NCBI GenBank assembly: GCA_050302475.1
Contig: JBNLBF010000010.1
Coordinates: forward strand, 1-64,000
Length of the DNA: 64,000 nucleotides
From: NORP23 sp050302475
GTDB taxonomy: Bacteria; Pseudomonadota; Alphaproteobacteria; Rhodobacterales; Rhodobacteraceae
Direction of reading: 5' to 3'
Shown here: positions 43,213 to 51,717 of the stretch, piece after piece
Layout: every line of letters begins with the position of its first letter
How positions within the stretch are numbered: position 1 is the first letter of the stretch
Program-made: the position numbers and the translations under genes
Notes under the pieces: model-generated
What the model was told of the DNA's origin: nothing
Databases searched by the model: none
What the model saw: the letters and a program-made list of their open reading frames with translations, nothing else

Positions 43213-43824
43213 ATGCCCGATACCAGTCAGAAATCTGTTACCCCTAATGTGGACACGCTTGCCAAGGCCGCTCAGGCGGAATCCAAAGGCAAAGGTTTGC
43301 CCCCCGTTCACCTGTGGAATCCGCCCTTTTGCGGGGATCTGGACATGCGGATTGCACGGGACGGAACCTGGTTCTATCTGGGCACACCTATTGGGCGGAA
43401 ACGCATGGTGCGGCTGTTTTCCACAATCCTGAAGAAGGAGGACGGGAAATATTTCCTCGTCACCCCGGTGGAGAAAGTGGGAATCATTGTCGAGGACGCC
43501 CCGTTTGTCGCCGTCGATTTTTCCGTCGATGGAATCGGACCGGATCAGGAGATCCGGTTCACAACTAATGTCGGGGATACATCCGTCGCCGGGCAGGACA
43601 ATCCGATCCGGCTGACATTTGATGAGTCCGGCGAACCCTCCCCCTATATCCATATCCGCGCAGGCATGGAGGCCTTGATCGACCGGAAAAGTTTCTACCG
43701 TCTCGTCGAGATGGGCGAGGCACATGAAATTGACGGTCAGGAATGGTTTGGGGTCTGGTCACAGGGGAAATTCTTCCCCTTCATGACCATCGCCGAAATT
43801 TACCGCAAGGTCGGCGACGCCTGA
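43213..43824 (+). CDS. DUF1285 protein
   Basis: 203-residue soluble protein with the family signature LWNPPFCGDLDMRIARDGTWFYLGTPIGRKRMVRLFSTIL (residues about 35-74) and EDGKYFLVTPVEKVGIIVEDAPFVAV. No activity is known. It is divergently placed from moxR, a conserved arrangement in Rhodobacterales. ATG at 43213; the open extension to 43159 overlaps the moxR upstream region. Ends next to soxR, which converges on it. Confidence 0.88.
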   Translation: MPDTSQKSVTPNVDTLAKAAQAESKGKGLPPVHLWNPPFCGDLDMRIARDGTWFYLGTPIGRKRMVRLFSTILKKEDGKYFLVTPVEKVGIIVEDAPFVAVDFSVDGIGPDQEIRFTTNVGDTSVAGQDNPIRLTFDESGEPSPYIHIRAGMEALIDRKSFYRLVEMGEAHEIDGQEWFGVWSQGKFFPFMTIAEIYRKVGDA

Positions 43825-44172
43825 TCAGGCGGTTTTTTCATCCGTCGCGCAGAACAGGGAATACATCGTTTCGATGATTGCTCGTGCACGATGATCGGCA
43901 AGGCTGTAGTAAATCGTCTTGCCTTCTCGGCGTGGTGAGATCAGCCCTTCGAGGCGCAACCGGCTAAGTTGCTGCGATACAGCTGCCTGACGAAGCGACA
44001 GCAATTCTTCAAGTTCGGAAACAGTTTTCTCGCCACTTGCCAGATGACACAGGATCATCAGGCGGCCTTCATGACTCACCGCTTTCAAAAAATTTGCGGC
44101 TTCAACTGCACTGGAAACCATCTTTTCCAGTTTGGCATTCAATTCCTGTTCATTCGCAGCTTCGAAGGGCAT
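43825..44172 (-). CDS. soxR: SoxR: ArsR-type thiol-sensing repressor of sox genes
   Basis: 115-residue winged-helix repressor of the SqrR/BigR group. Cys42 (ILCHLASGEKTVSEL) and Cys108 (YSLFCAT) sit at the positions where SqrR/BigR form a persulfide-induced tetrasulfide link, so sulfide or thiosulfate-derived persulfide should release it from DNA. The recognition helix region is LRQAAVSQQLSRLRLEGLI. AGGAGT precedes the ATG. Third gene of a leftward soxS - GlcG-like - soxR unit, so it lies under the operator at 45077. Confidence 0.93.
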   Translation of the reverse strand: MPFEAANEQELNAKLEKMVSSAVEAANFLKAVSHEGRLMILCHLASGEKTVSELEELLSLRQAAVSQQLSRLRLEGLISPRREGKTIYYSLADHRARAIIETMYSLFCATDEKTA

Positions 44173-44182
44173 CGTTCACTCC

Positions 44183-44677
44183 TTAAAACCCTATTACATC
44201 GATTATCGCTTCGATCCCCTGACGGGCGCAATCGTCGTCGATATCCGGTCCCGGAGCACCTGATACACCTATTCCTGCGACAATGGAACCGGCTGCTTCA
44301 ACCGGCACACCACCACCAAGCGGCAATGCCATGGAAAGATCGCGAATACCAGACATCATCATACCCGGCGCAGTTAACTCTCCCAGCGCCAATGTATCGG
44401 TGCGAAAACTCACAGCCGTCCAGGCTTTGCGATAGGCGGTTTCACGAACGTGAATGCCTGCATATCGGTCGCGCAGGAACACCTGTTCATTCCCGAACCG
44501 GTCAGTGACCGACACGCCAACCTGATAGCCATTGTCACGGCAATATTCCATCGCGGCCGTCGCCAGCTGCAGCGCCACCTCCGGCTTCAGCATGGAAAAC
44601 TCGACGAGACCTTCTTCGTCCTGCGCCATGGCCGGGGTCGTCAGCATCATCACGGCGGCGATCAGTAATTTTTTCAT
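44183..44677 (-). CDS. Exported GlcG/HbpS-like (DUF336) protein in the sox regulatory operon
   Basis: 164 residues with signal peptide (MKKLLIAAVMMLTTPAMAQ). The GlcG/HbpS fold is shown by LATAAMEYCRDNGYQVGVSVTDRFGNEQVFLRDRYAGIHVRETAYRKAWTAVSF (residues about 39-92) and LPLGGGVPVEAAGSIVAGIGVSGAPG with D-D-C-A-R-QGIEAI. Some members bind heme or sense oxidants. It overlaps soxS by four bases and lies 10 bases ahead of soxR. In the well-studied Paracoccus locus soxR and soxS are adjacent, so this gene is an addition; role unknown. Confidence 0.85.
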   Translation of the reverse strand: MKKLLIAAVMMLTTPAMAQDEEGLVEFSMLKPEVALQLATAAMEYCRDNGYQVGVSVTDRFGNEQVFLRDRYAGIHVRETAYRKAWTAVSFRTDTLALGELTAPGMMMSGIRDLSMALPLGGGVPVEAAGSIVAGIGVSGAPGPDIDDDCARQGIEAIIDVIGF

Positions 44678-45042
44678 GAACCTTCTCCTCCCATTTCATT
44701 CAGATCATTCAGCATCATGCCCAGAAGGCCCCAAAAGAAATCCTCGCCGGGATAGCCTTCGATCCGGCCAATCTCCTGCCCGTCTTCAACCAGCACAAAG
44801 GTAGGTGTGAACATGATCCGCGATTCGAGATAGGGCACCTCCCCTTGCTCGCGGATATGGATACGATGCAATGGTGCGATCTCACCTTCTGCGGTTTTCG
44901 GGTAGATTGGGGCGATCACAGTGTCCCACATCCGGCAGTACTGGCAGCCTTCCTGTTCGAACATCAGCAACTCCGCCGTGCGCCCGAAATTCGGGACCGC
45001 CACCAGCAGAGAGATGATCATGATTGCAATTTTTCTTGACAT
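44674..45042 (-). CDS. soxS: SoxS periplasmic thioredoxin-like protein
   Basis: 122 residues: signal peptide (about 1-22), then LLMFEQEGCQYCRMWD with the redox pair Cys33-Cys36 and MFTPTFVLVEDGQEIGRIEGYPG with the cis-Pro region. In Paracoccus, SoxS keeps the SoxY C-terminal cysteine reduced. ATG at 45042 has GAGG upstream; the frame open to 45252 runs into soxV on the other strand. Divergent from soxV with a shared operator. Confidence 0.92.
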   Translation of the reverse strand: MSRKIAIMIISLLVAVPNFGRTAELLMFEQEGCQYCRMWDTVIAPIYPKTAEGEIAPLHRIHIREQGEVPYLESRIMFTPTFVLVEDGQEIGRIEGYPGEDFFWGLLGMMLNDLNEMGGEGS

Positions 45043-45076
45043 TGGGACCTCACTAGCCCGATCAACCAATAGAGTA

Positions 45077-45092
45077 ATTTGAATGTGTGAAT
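45077..45092. promoter_or_regulatory. SoxR operator in the soxS-soxV gap
   Basis: ATTT-GAATGTGT-GAAT fits the SqrR-type consensus ATTC-N8-GAAT at seven of eight fixed bases. It lies between the divergent soxS and soxV starts, where Paracoccus SoxR is known to bind. Confidence 0.65.
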
Positions 45093-45114
45093 AAATCAAC
45101 ATCGCGGGGAGAGT

Positions 45115-45855
45115 ATGTTCGATATCACCTTCGGCGGCGCGGGATTGGCGGGGCTTTTGTCCTTCCTTTCGCCATGTATTCTGCCCATCGTTCCCTTTTA
45201 TTTGGCCTATATGGCCGGAACCAATATGCAGGTTTTGACTGAAGGTGGGCAAGTCACATCGGCGATCCGGATAAAGGCGATTCTGTCGGCGACCCTATTC
45301 TCTGCCGGGGTGATTCTGGTCTTCATGGCGTTCGGCGCAACGGCCAGTGCATTTGGTCAGATGTTCCGCGAATGGTTCAGCGTGCTGAAATATATTGCCG
45401 CCGGGATCATCATTATTCTCGGCCTGCATTTTCTGGGGGTGATCCGGATCGGGTTCCTCTACCGGCAGTTCCGGATGGACACCGGGACGGATAACAAGCT
45501 CAGCTATGTCGGCTCTTTCGTGATGGGATTGGCTTTCGCGTTTGGCTGGACGCCCTGTGTTGGCCCGGTGCTCGCTGCCATCCTGATGACCGCCGCCAGC
45601 ACCGACACAGCTGGCACCGGCGCGATGCTGTTATTCGTTTACGGGGCGGGTATGACCTTTCCGTTCATCATCGCCGCCGCTTTCATCGGACCGTTCCTGC
45701 GTTGGATGGCGCGGTTTCGCAAACATCTTGGGACGGTCGAAAAGATCATGGGTGTATTCCTGATCCTGTTTGGTGTCCTGATCGCCACAAATATGATAAA
45801 TTACATAGCAGAATGGATGTTAAGCATCGCGCCGGACATCGGCACTCTGCGTTAA
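45115..45855 (+). CDS. soxV: SoxV (CcdA-family thiol-electron transporter)
   Basis: 246-residue inner-membrane protein with six helices. LSFLSPCILPIVPFYLAYMAG (about residues 14-34) and GWTPCVGPVLAAI contain the paired cysteines that carry electrons from cytoplasmic thioredoxin to the periplasm. It supplies reducing power to SoxW. GGGGAG precedes ATG 45115. First gene of the rightward sox transcript, followed by soxW after 11 bases. Confidence 0.93.
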   Translation: MFDITFGGAGLAGLLSFLSPCILPIVPFYLAYMAGTNMQVLTEGGQVTSAIRIKAILSATLFSAGVILVFMAFGATASAFGQMFREWFSVLKYIAAGIIIILGLHFLGVIRIGFLYRQFRMDTGTDNKLSYVGSFVMGLAFAFGWTPCVGPVLAAILMTAASTDTAGTGAMLLFVYGAGMTFPFIIAAAFIGPFLRWMARFRKHLGTVEKIMGVFLILFGVLIATNMINYIAEWMLSIAPDIGTLR

Positions 45856-45866
45856 GGGAGGATGAT

Positions 45867-46433
45867 ATGAAACGATTTCTAAGCACAATTCTGGCCCTGA
45901 CATTCGCCACATCTGTCCACGCGGTGGAGCTTGGCGACGATGGCCTGCACAAGACTGACTGGATGCGCGAAACCTTCAAGGATCTGCGCGAAGATCTGGA
46001 AGAAGCGAACGCCGAAGGGTTGCGTCTGGCCGTAATCATCGAACAGCGCGGCTGCATCTATTGCACAAAGATGCACGAAGAAGTTTTCCCCGATCCCCAA
46101 GTCGACGCCTTCATCAAAGACAATTACTTCTTCATCCAGATGAATTTGTTTGGCGATGTCGAAGTGACCGATTTTGATGGCGAGACTTTGTCCGAAAAAG
46201 ACATGGCCGCGAAGTGGGGCGTTCTGTTCACCCCGACGATTATGTTCTTCCCCGAAGAAGTCCCCGACGGAATGACGGCAGCCGAGGCTGCGGCGGTCAC
46301 CATGCCCGGCGCGTTTGGCAAGGCGACGACGCTCAATATGCTGACCTGGGTGGTCGAACATGGCTATGATTCTGACGAGAATTTTCAGAAATATCATGCC
46401 CGCCGCCTGGATGAAATGCGCGCCAGCGAGTAA
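45867..46433 (+). CDS. soxW: SoxW periplasmic thioredoxin
   Basis: 188 residues with signal peptide (1-19). IIEQRGCIYCTKMHEEVFPDPQV holds the redox pair Cys63-Cys66, and LFTPTIMFFPEE the cis-Pro. Takes electrons from SoxV. ATG at 45867 with AAGGGAGGATG upstream; the long open frame from 45702 overlaps soxV and is rejected. Followed by a 125-base gap with the second SoxR site. Confidence 0.92.
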   Translation: MKRFLSTILALTFATSVHAVELGDDGLHKTDWMRETFKDLREDLEEANAEGLRLAVIIEQRGCIYCTKMHEEVFPDPQVDAFIKDNYFFIQMNLFGDVEVTDFDGETLSEKDMAAKWGVLFTPTIMFFPEEVPDGMTAAEAAAVTMPGAFGKATTLNMLTWVVEHGYDSDENFQKYHARRLDEMRASE

Positions 46434-46469
46434 AAACACACTGAAAATCAGTAAATTACCAACAAAGTT

Positions 46470-46485
46470 ATTCAGAATTATGAAT
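46470..46485. promoter_or_regulatory. SoxR operator in the soxW-soxX gap
   Basis: ATTC-AGAATTAT-GAAT matches ATTC-N8-GAAT exactly. It lies 74 bases before soxX. A further TGAAT-N11-ATTCA pair overlaps it (46481-46501), so two repressor dimers could sit side by side. Confidence 0.75.
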
Positions 46486-46558
46486 TTGTTGTTGCGATTC
46501 AACTTATTGTGGTTGTAGCCTTTCAGGTGGAGAGCATAAATTTTTGGGAGGAAATCGA

Positions 46559-47014
46559 ATGCGTGTGACTCTGGTCACTATCGCGGCGACCGTCGGGCTG
46601 ACGGCATTTGCCAATGCCGAAACGGTTGCGCCGTCTGATCTGAATTTCATCGACGGGGCAATCGAAGCCTCGCTTACCGGGACAGCGGGCGATCCGGAAA
46701 ACGGCAAAGCCGTGTTTCTGAACCGCAAGCTGGGCAATTGTCTGGCCTGTCATATGAACGAGGATCTGGCCGATCAGCCATTCCATGGCGAGGTCGCCCC
46801 ACCGCTGGACGGAGTTGCCGACCGCTGGTCCGAGGCCGAGCTGCGCGGGATCATTTCCAACCCCAAAAACATGTTTGAAGGCACGATCATGCCGGCATTT
46901 TACCGTGACTCCGGATTTTTCCGGGTGATGGACAGCTTTGCCGACCAACCCATCCTCGACGCACAGCAGGTCGAAGATGTCGTCGCCTATCTGATGACGC
47001 TGAAAGAGGAATAA
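46559..47014 (+). CDS. soxX: SoxX, c-type cytochrome of SoxXA
   Basis: 151 residues with signal peptide (1-20). CLACH at 61-65 binds one heme c; MPAFYRDSG supplies the axial Met. SoxXA joins thiosulfate to the SoxY cysteine by oxidation. ATG at 46559 is preceded by GGGAGG. First gene behind the second SoxR operator; soxY starts six bases after its stop. Confidence 0.94.
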   Translation: MRVTLVTIAATVGLTAFANAETVAPSDLNFIDGAIEASLTGTAGDPENGKAVFLNRKLGNCLACHMNEDLADQPFHGEVAPPLDGVADRWSEAELRGIISNPKNMFEGTIMPAFYRDSGFFRVMDSFADQPILDAQQVEDVVAYLMTLKEE

Positions 47015-47019
47015 ACACT

Positions 47020-47439
47020 ATGAAAATGACTCGTAGGGAAGCCATGATGTGGGGCGCCAGCGCCGCTGTGGCGATGAGCCTGCCGATCAGCGCCCACGCG
47101 GCCATGATTGAAGAAGCAATTGCCACATTTACCGGTGGTGCGGACGCGGCCGAAGGTGGTGTCACACTTGATGCACCGGAAATTGCGGAAAACGGGAATA
47201 CGGTGCCGGTTGGTGTGGCGGCTGACGGCGCGGTCGCAATTGCGATTTTCGCCTCAGGTAACCCCAACGCCGAGGTGGCGACATTCACATTCGGCCCGCT
47301 GGCCGGATCGCGCGCTGCATCGACCCGTATCCGTCTGGCTCAAACCCAGGATCTGGTTGCGGTTGCCCAGATGGAAGACGGTTCCTTCCAGATGGCAACA
47401 CGTAACGTCAAAGTAACAATCGGCGGCTGCGGCGGCTGA
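47020..47439 (+). CDS. soxY: SoxY, sulfur-carrier subunit
   Basis: 139 residues. The Tat-type start MKMTRREAMMWGASAAVAM directs export, presumably together with SoxZ. The C-terminal GGCGG puts the substrate-carrying Cys at residue 137. Every Sox enzyme works on sulfur bound to this thiol. Followed by soxZ after 20 bases. Confidence 0.96.
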   Translation: MKMTRREAMMWGASAAVAMSLPISAHAAMIEEAIATFTGGADAAEGGVTLDAPEIAENGNTVPVGVAADGAVAIAIFASGNPNAEVATFTFGPLAGSRAASTRIRLAQTQDLVAVAQMEDGSFQMATRNVKVTIGGCGG

Positions 47440-47459
47440 GGCAAAGAAGGAGAGCTATT

Positions 47460-47786
47460 ATGGAAGGCGTAAAACCTCGCGTTCGGGCACCCAAGACAGC
47501 CTCGGCTGGTGAAGTTGTGACCCTGAAAACCCTGATCTCGCACCCGATGGAATCGGGACAGCGCAAAGACGGCGACGGGAACACCATCCCGCAGCACATC
47601 ATCAACCGGTTCGTCTGTTCCTATAACGACGAAGTAGTGATCGACGTGCAACTGTCCGGCGCCGTGTCGACCAACCCCTATTTCGAATTTGACGCCGTGG
47701 TCAACGAGGCCGGCAGCTTCAAGTTCGAATGGTACGATGATGACGGAGATGTCTACGAAGAGATCAAAGACGTCGCCATCGGCTGA
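47460..47786 (+). CDS. soxZ: SoxZ, partner of SoxY
   Basis: 108-residue beta-sandwich protein without its own signal peptide; it is exported bound to SoxY. Family text: VKPRVRAPKTASAGEVVTLKTLISHPMESGQRKD (residues 3-36 in part) and SFKFEWYDDDGDVYEE. AAGGAGAG lies before the ATG. Confidence 0.96.
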   Translation: MEGVKPRVRAPKTASAGEVVTLKTLISHPMESGQRKDGDGNTIPQHIINRFVCSYNDEVVIDVQLSGAVSTNPYFEFDAVVNEAGSFKFEWYDDDGDVYEEIKDVAIG

Positions 47787-47811
47787 TCACATAACATTGG
47801 GAGGAGAGCCG

Positions 47812-48657
47812 ATGAAAAATGTCATAACTAAATCGATCCTGCTCACGGGATTGGTGGCCGGACTGGCCACCCCCGTGATGGCGGACGAGGACGCCCAGCT
47901 GGTGATCGAAGGGGAAACCCTGATCACCCGCGCCCCTGCGCCGGACCACATGGAAAATGTGTCTGAAATCATGTCCGGTTGGTTGTTCCGGTCGGACGAA
48001 ACGCAGGCGCTTCAGCTGGACGACTTCGACAATCCCGGCATGATCTTCGTCGATCAGGCGCTGGATACGTGGGAAGAAGTTGACGGCGAAGCCGGGGAGT
48101 CCTGTGCTTCGTGTCATGGAGAACCTGACAGCTTGGCCGGTGTCCGCACCGTCATGCCGAAAATCAACGCCAATGGCGAGCTTTGGGCGCTCGAAGATTA
48201 CATCAACAACTGCCGCGAAGAACGCATGCAGGCGGAGCCCTGGAAATGGGAAGCAGCCGAAATGGTCAATATGACCGCGCTGATCTCGCTCCAGTCCCGA
48301 GGGATGCCGATGAATGTTGCCATTGACGGCGATGCGGCACCGTTCTGGGAACAGGGTAAGGAACTGTATTACACCCGCGTGGGTCAGCTGGACATGGCAT
48401 GTGCCAATTGTCACGAGGACAACTGGGGCAACATGATCCGTGCCGACCACCTCAGCCAAGGTCAGATTAACGGCTTCCCCGTCTATCGCCTGAAATGGGC
48501 TGGGCTGGGCTCCATCCACCGACGCTTCAAAGGCTGCATGGAAAATATCCGTGCCACACCTTACGAGCGCGGCTCGGACGAGTTCACGGCGCTGGAGCTA
48601 TATGTAGCCTCACGCGGCAACGGTCTGTCGGTCGAAGGGCCCTCGGTCCGGAACTAA
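47812..48657 (+). CDS. soxA: SoxA, diheme cytochrome c of SoxXA
   Basis: 281 residues with signal peptide (1-24). Two heme motifs are present: CASCH (98-102) and CANCH (197-201); Cys242 in RRFKGCMEN is the catalytic persulfide-type heme ligand. The diheme form is the Paracoccus/Rhodovulum type. ATG at 47812 follows GGAGGAGAG; the longer frame from 47689 overlaps soxZ. An 84-base gap with a hairpin separates it from soxB. Confidence 0.95.
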   Translation: MKNVITKSILLTGLVAGLATPVMADEDAQLVIEGETLITRAPAPDHMENVSEIMSGWLFRSDETQALQLDDFDNPGMIFVDQALDTWEEVDGEAGESCASCHGEPDSLAGVRTVMPKINANGELWALEDYINNCREERMQAEPWKWEAAEMVNMTALISLQSRGMPMNVAIDGDAAPFWEQGKELYYTRVGQLDMACANCHEDNWGNMIRADHLSQGQINGFPVYRLKWAGLGSIHRRFKGCMENIRATPYERGSDEFTALELYVASRGNGLSVEGPSVRN

Positions 48658-48681
48658 AGGTTCATCCTTTCAAACAGCTAT

Positions 48682-48705
48682 GCCACCCGGCTTTTGTCGG
48701 GTGGC
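48682..48705 (+). other. Intercistronic hairpin between soxA and soxB
   Basis: GCCACCCGGC-TTTT-GTCGGGTGGC, a 10-bp stem with one G-U pair. No T-run follows. It may protect or process the mRNA, setting SoxA and SoxB amounts apart. Confidence 0.6.
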
Positions 48706-48741
48706 AACGGGACAGCTACACCTTATCGGAGACGAAACAGC

Positions 48742-50436
48742 ATGATTGCGCGGCGTGATTTTCTACAGGCAGCCATGGCGACAACAGCCCTTTACGGGGC
48801 GTCGGGTTTTGGGAACTGGGCCAAACTGGCTGCACAACAGGCGTTAACGCAGGAAGAGCTGCTGCGGTTCGACCCGGTGGGCAACGTGTCCCTGATCCAT
48901 ATCACCGACGTGCATGCACAGCTGAAACCGGTCTGGTTCCGCGAACCCTCGATCAATATCGGCGTGGGTGACAATAAAGGCCTGCCACCCCACATCACCG
49001 GTGATGATTTCCTGAAGATGTATAATATCGAGGCCGGATCACCCTCGGCCTATGCGCTGACCAACACCGATTTCGTCTCGCTGGCACAGGCATACGGCAA
49101 AATGGGCGGGATGGATCGCGTCGCGACCGTGGTAAACGCCATCCGGGCCGAGCGGCCCGAGGCGCTGATCCTTGACGGCGGTGACACATGGCAGGGTAGC
49201 CTGACAGCGCTACGCACAAACGGTCAGGACATGGTGAATGTCATGAATGCGCTTGGTGTCGAGGCCATGACCTCCCACTGGGAATTCACGCTTGGCATCG
49301 ACCGGGTGACGGAGATTGTCGATAATGAACTGAACTTCCCGTTCTTAGGTGCAAATATCTTTGACGCCGAATGGGATGAACCGGCTTACGAGCCCTATAA
49401 GATGTTTGAACGGAACGGCGTCAATATCGCCGTCATCGGGCAGGCCTTCCCTTATATGCCCATCGCCAATCCCGGCTGGATGTTTCCGAACCTGTCCTTC
49501 GGCATTCGCGAGGAACGTATGGCCGAGGTCGTCGAAGAGGTCCGGGCCAACGGCGCCGACTGCGTTGTCCTGCTGTCGCATAACGGTTTCGACGTGGATC
49601 GCAAGATGGCGTCCCGCGTACCGGGCATCGACGTTATCCTGACCGGTCATACACATGACGCCCTGCCAGAACCGGTGATCGTCGGCAAAACGCTGGTGAT
49701 TGCGTCCGGGTCGCATGGCAAATTCATCACGCGGCTCGATCTGGATGTCCGTGATGGCGAGGTTAAGGGCTACGGTCACAAGCTGATCCCGATCTTCGCC
49801 GACGTGATCACACCCGATGCCGACATGGCCGCCTTGATCGACGCGGAACGCGCGCCTTACATGGACGAAATGTCCGAGGTTCTCGGCCAGACCTCCAGCC
49901 TTCTCTACCGTCGCGGCAATTTCAACGGCACGTGGGACGATCTGATCTGCAACGCTCTGATCGAAGAACGCGAGGCGGACGTTGCGCTGTCGCCCGGCTT
50001 CCGTTGGGGATCCAGCCTGGTGCCCGGTGCGGACATCACCCGCGAGGATGTGTTTAACGCAACCGCCATGTCCTACCCGAACGCCTACCGCTCCGAAATG
50101 ACCGGCGAGTTCCTGCATGTGATTATGGAGGACGTTGCCGACAATCTGTTCAACCCCGATCCTTACTATCAGCAGGGCGGGGATATGGTGCGTGTCGGTG
50201 GCATGGGCTACCGCATTGATATCACCAAACCACAAGGGGAGCGGATCACGGATATGACCCTCCTCAAAACCGGCGAGGCGATTGATCCCGCGAAAACCTA
50301 TACGGTGTCTGGATGGGCGTCCGTCAATGAAGGCACCGAAGGCCCGCCGATCTGGGAAGTTGTCGAAAACTACATCAAACGGCAGGGCACCATCGAAATC
50401 GAACCGAATGCCAGCGTTCAAGTGGCTGGTCTTTAG
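48742..50436 (+). CDS. soxB: SoxB, dimanganese sulfate thiohydrolase
   Basis: 564-residue periplasmic enzyme that hydrolyses the SoxY-bound sulfone to sulfate. Tat signal ARRDFLQAA at residues 3-11; metallophosphatase motifs IHITDVHAQ, LDGGDTWQGS, LSHNGFDVD and GHTHDALP supply metal ligands. The 5'-nucleotidase-like C-terminal domain follows. ATG at 48742 is chosen for the Tat motif; the upstream open frame adds only 16 residues. Confidence 0.96.
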   Translation: MIARRDFLQAAMATTALYGASGFGNWAKLAAQQALTQEELLRFDPVGNVSLIHITDVHAQLKPVWFREPSINIGVGDNKGLPPHITGDDFLKMYNIEAGSPSAYALTNTDFVSLAQAYGKMGGMDRVATVVNAIRAERPEALILDGGDTWQGSLTALRTNGQDMVNVMNALGVEAMTSHWEFTLGIDRVTEIVDNELNFPFLGANIFDAEWDEPAYEPYKMFERNGVNIAVIGQAFPYMPIANPGWMFPNLSFGIREERMAEVVEEVRANGADCVVLLSHNGFDVDRKMASRVPGIDVILTGHTHDALPEPVIVGKTLVIASGSHGKFITRLDLDVRDGEVKGYGHKLIPIFADVITPDADMAALIDAERAPYMDEMSEVLGQTSSLLYRRGNFNGTWDDLICNALIEEREADVALSPGFRWGSSLVPGADITREDVFNATAMSYPNAYRSEMTGEFLHVIMEDVADNLFNPDPYYQQGGDMVRVGGMGYRIDITKPQGERITDMTLLKTGEAIDPAKTYTVSGWASVNEGTEGPPIWEVVENYIKRQGTIEIEPNASVQVAGL

Positions 50437-50451
50437 GCAAATGAGGTCGAG

Positions 50452-51717
50452 ATGACAGACGAAACAAAAATTAAAACTTCACGACGGGCCTTTCTGAGCT
50501 CGTCGCTGGCAGCTGGCGGGGCATTGGCCGTGGCCGGCACCGCCAAAGCCGAAGGCGATCCAGCGATCATCGAACGCCAGCCGTGGGCTAATCAACTGGG
50601 CGACGGCGTTGATGCGCGGCCCTATGGCTACCCCTCGCCGTTTGAGGCGGACGTCAAACGCCGCTCGGTTCCTTGGCTGACGGCAGACCCGATCAGTTCC
50701 GTGAATTTTACGCCGATCCACGCGCTGGATGGCACGATCACACCAAACGGCGTCTGTTTCGAACGTCATCATGGCGGCATTGCCGAGGTTGATCCCGGCA
50801 AATACCGACTGATGATTAACGGTCTGGTCGACAAACAAATTATCTTCACACTCGAAGACCTGATGCGCTACCCGCGTGAAAATCACGTCTATTTTCTGGA
50901 ATGCGCCGCCAATTCCGGCATGGAGTGGCGCGGTGCGCAGCTGAACGGCGCGCAGTTCACGCACGGTATGATCCATAACGTCATGTATACGGGTGTGAAG
51001 CTTTCACATCTGCTGGAAGAAGCGGGCGTGAAACCCGAGGGCAAATGGATGCTGGTCGAAGGCGGTGATGCCTCGGGTCTGACCCGTTCGATCCCGATCG
51101 AAAAGGCGCTCGATGACTGCATGATCGCCTTCAAAATGAATGGCGAGGCCCTGCGGCCCGAAAACGGCTATCCGGCCCGTCTGGTGGTCCCCGGTTGGGA
51201 AGGCAATATGTGGATCAAATGGATCCGCCGGATCGAGATCGGTGACGCACCGTGGCAACACCGCGAGGAAACCTCGAAATACACTGATCTGTTTGCGGAT
51301 GGTCGTGCGCGCCGCTTCACATGGGTGATGGATGCGAAATCCGTGATCACCAGCCCCAGCCCGCAATCGCCGATCACGCATGGTCCGGGCCCGACGGTCC
51401 TGACCGGTATCGCCTGGTCAGGTCGTGGCACAATCCCGCGGGTGGATGTAACCATCGATGGCGGGGCCAACTGGGTGGAAGCCCGGATGGACGGGCCATC
51501 AACGCCGAAGGCACTGCACCGGTTCTATTATGAATTTGACTGGGACGGCTCACCCCTGTTCCTGCAAAGCCGCGCCCATGACTCCACCGGCTATATCCAG
51601 CCGACCAAAGACGCGCTGCGCGAGGTGCGGGGCACGAATTCAATCTACCATAATAACGGTATCCAGACCTGGGCCGTGGCTGAAGACGGGAGCGTTGAAA
51701 ATGTCGAAGTTTCCTAA
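50452..51717 (+). CDS. soxC: SoxC, molybdopterin subunit of sulfur dehydrogenase
   Basis: 421 residues with a Tat signal (SRRAFLSSSLAAGGALAVAG, residues 10-29). The sulfite-oxidase fold is shown by YFLECAANSGMEWRG, whose Cys binds the molybdenum, and by the C-terminal dimer domain. With SoxD it oxidises SoxY-bound sulfane sulfur by six electrons, so no sulfur globules need form. Overlaps soxD by 17 bases. Confidence 0.96.
   Translation: MTDETKIKTSRRAFLSSSLAAGGALAVAGTAKAEGDPAIIERQPWANQLGDGVDARPYGYPSPFEADVKRRSVPWLTADPISSVNFTPIHALDGTITPNGVCFERHHGGIAEVDPGKYRLMINGLVDKQIIFTLEDLMRYPRENHVYFLECAANSGMEWRGAQLNGAQFTHGMIHNVMYTGVKLSHLLEEAGVKPEGKWMLVEGGDASGLTRSIPIEKALDDCMIAFKMNGEALRPENGYPARLVVPGWEGNMWIKWIRRIEIGDAPWQHREETSKYTDLFADGRARRFTWVMDAKSVITSPSPQSPITHGPGPTVLTGIAWSGRGTIPRVDVTIDGGANWVEARMDGPSTPKALHRFYYEFDWDGSPLFLQSRAHDSTGYIQPTKDALREVRGTNSIYHNNGIQTWAVAEDGSVENVEVS

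Noticed and set aside
49345..50421. 358-codon open frame antisense to soxB
   Set aside because: soxB is unmistakable on the plus strand; the antisense product matches nothing I recognise.
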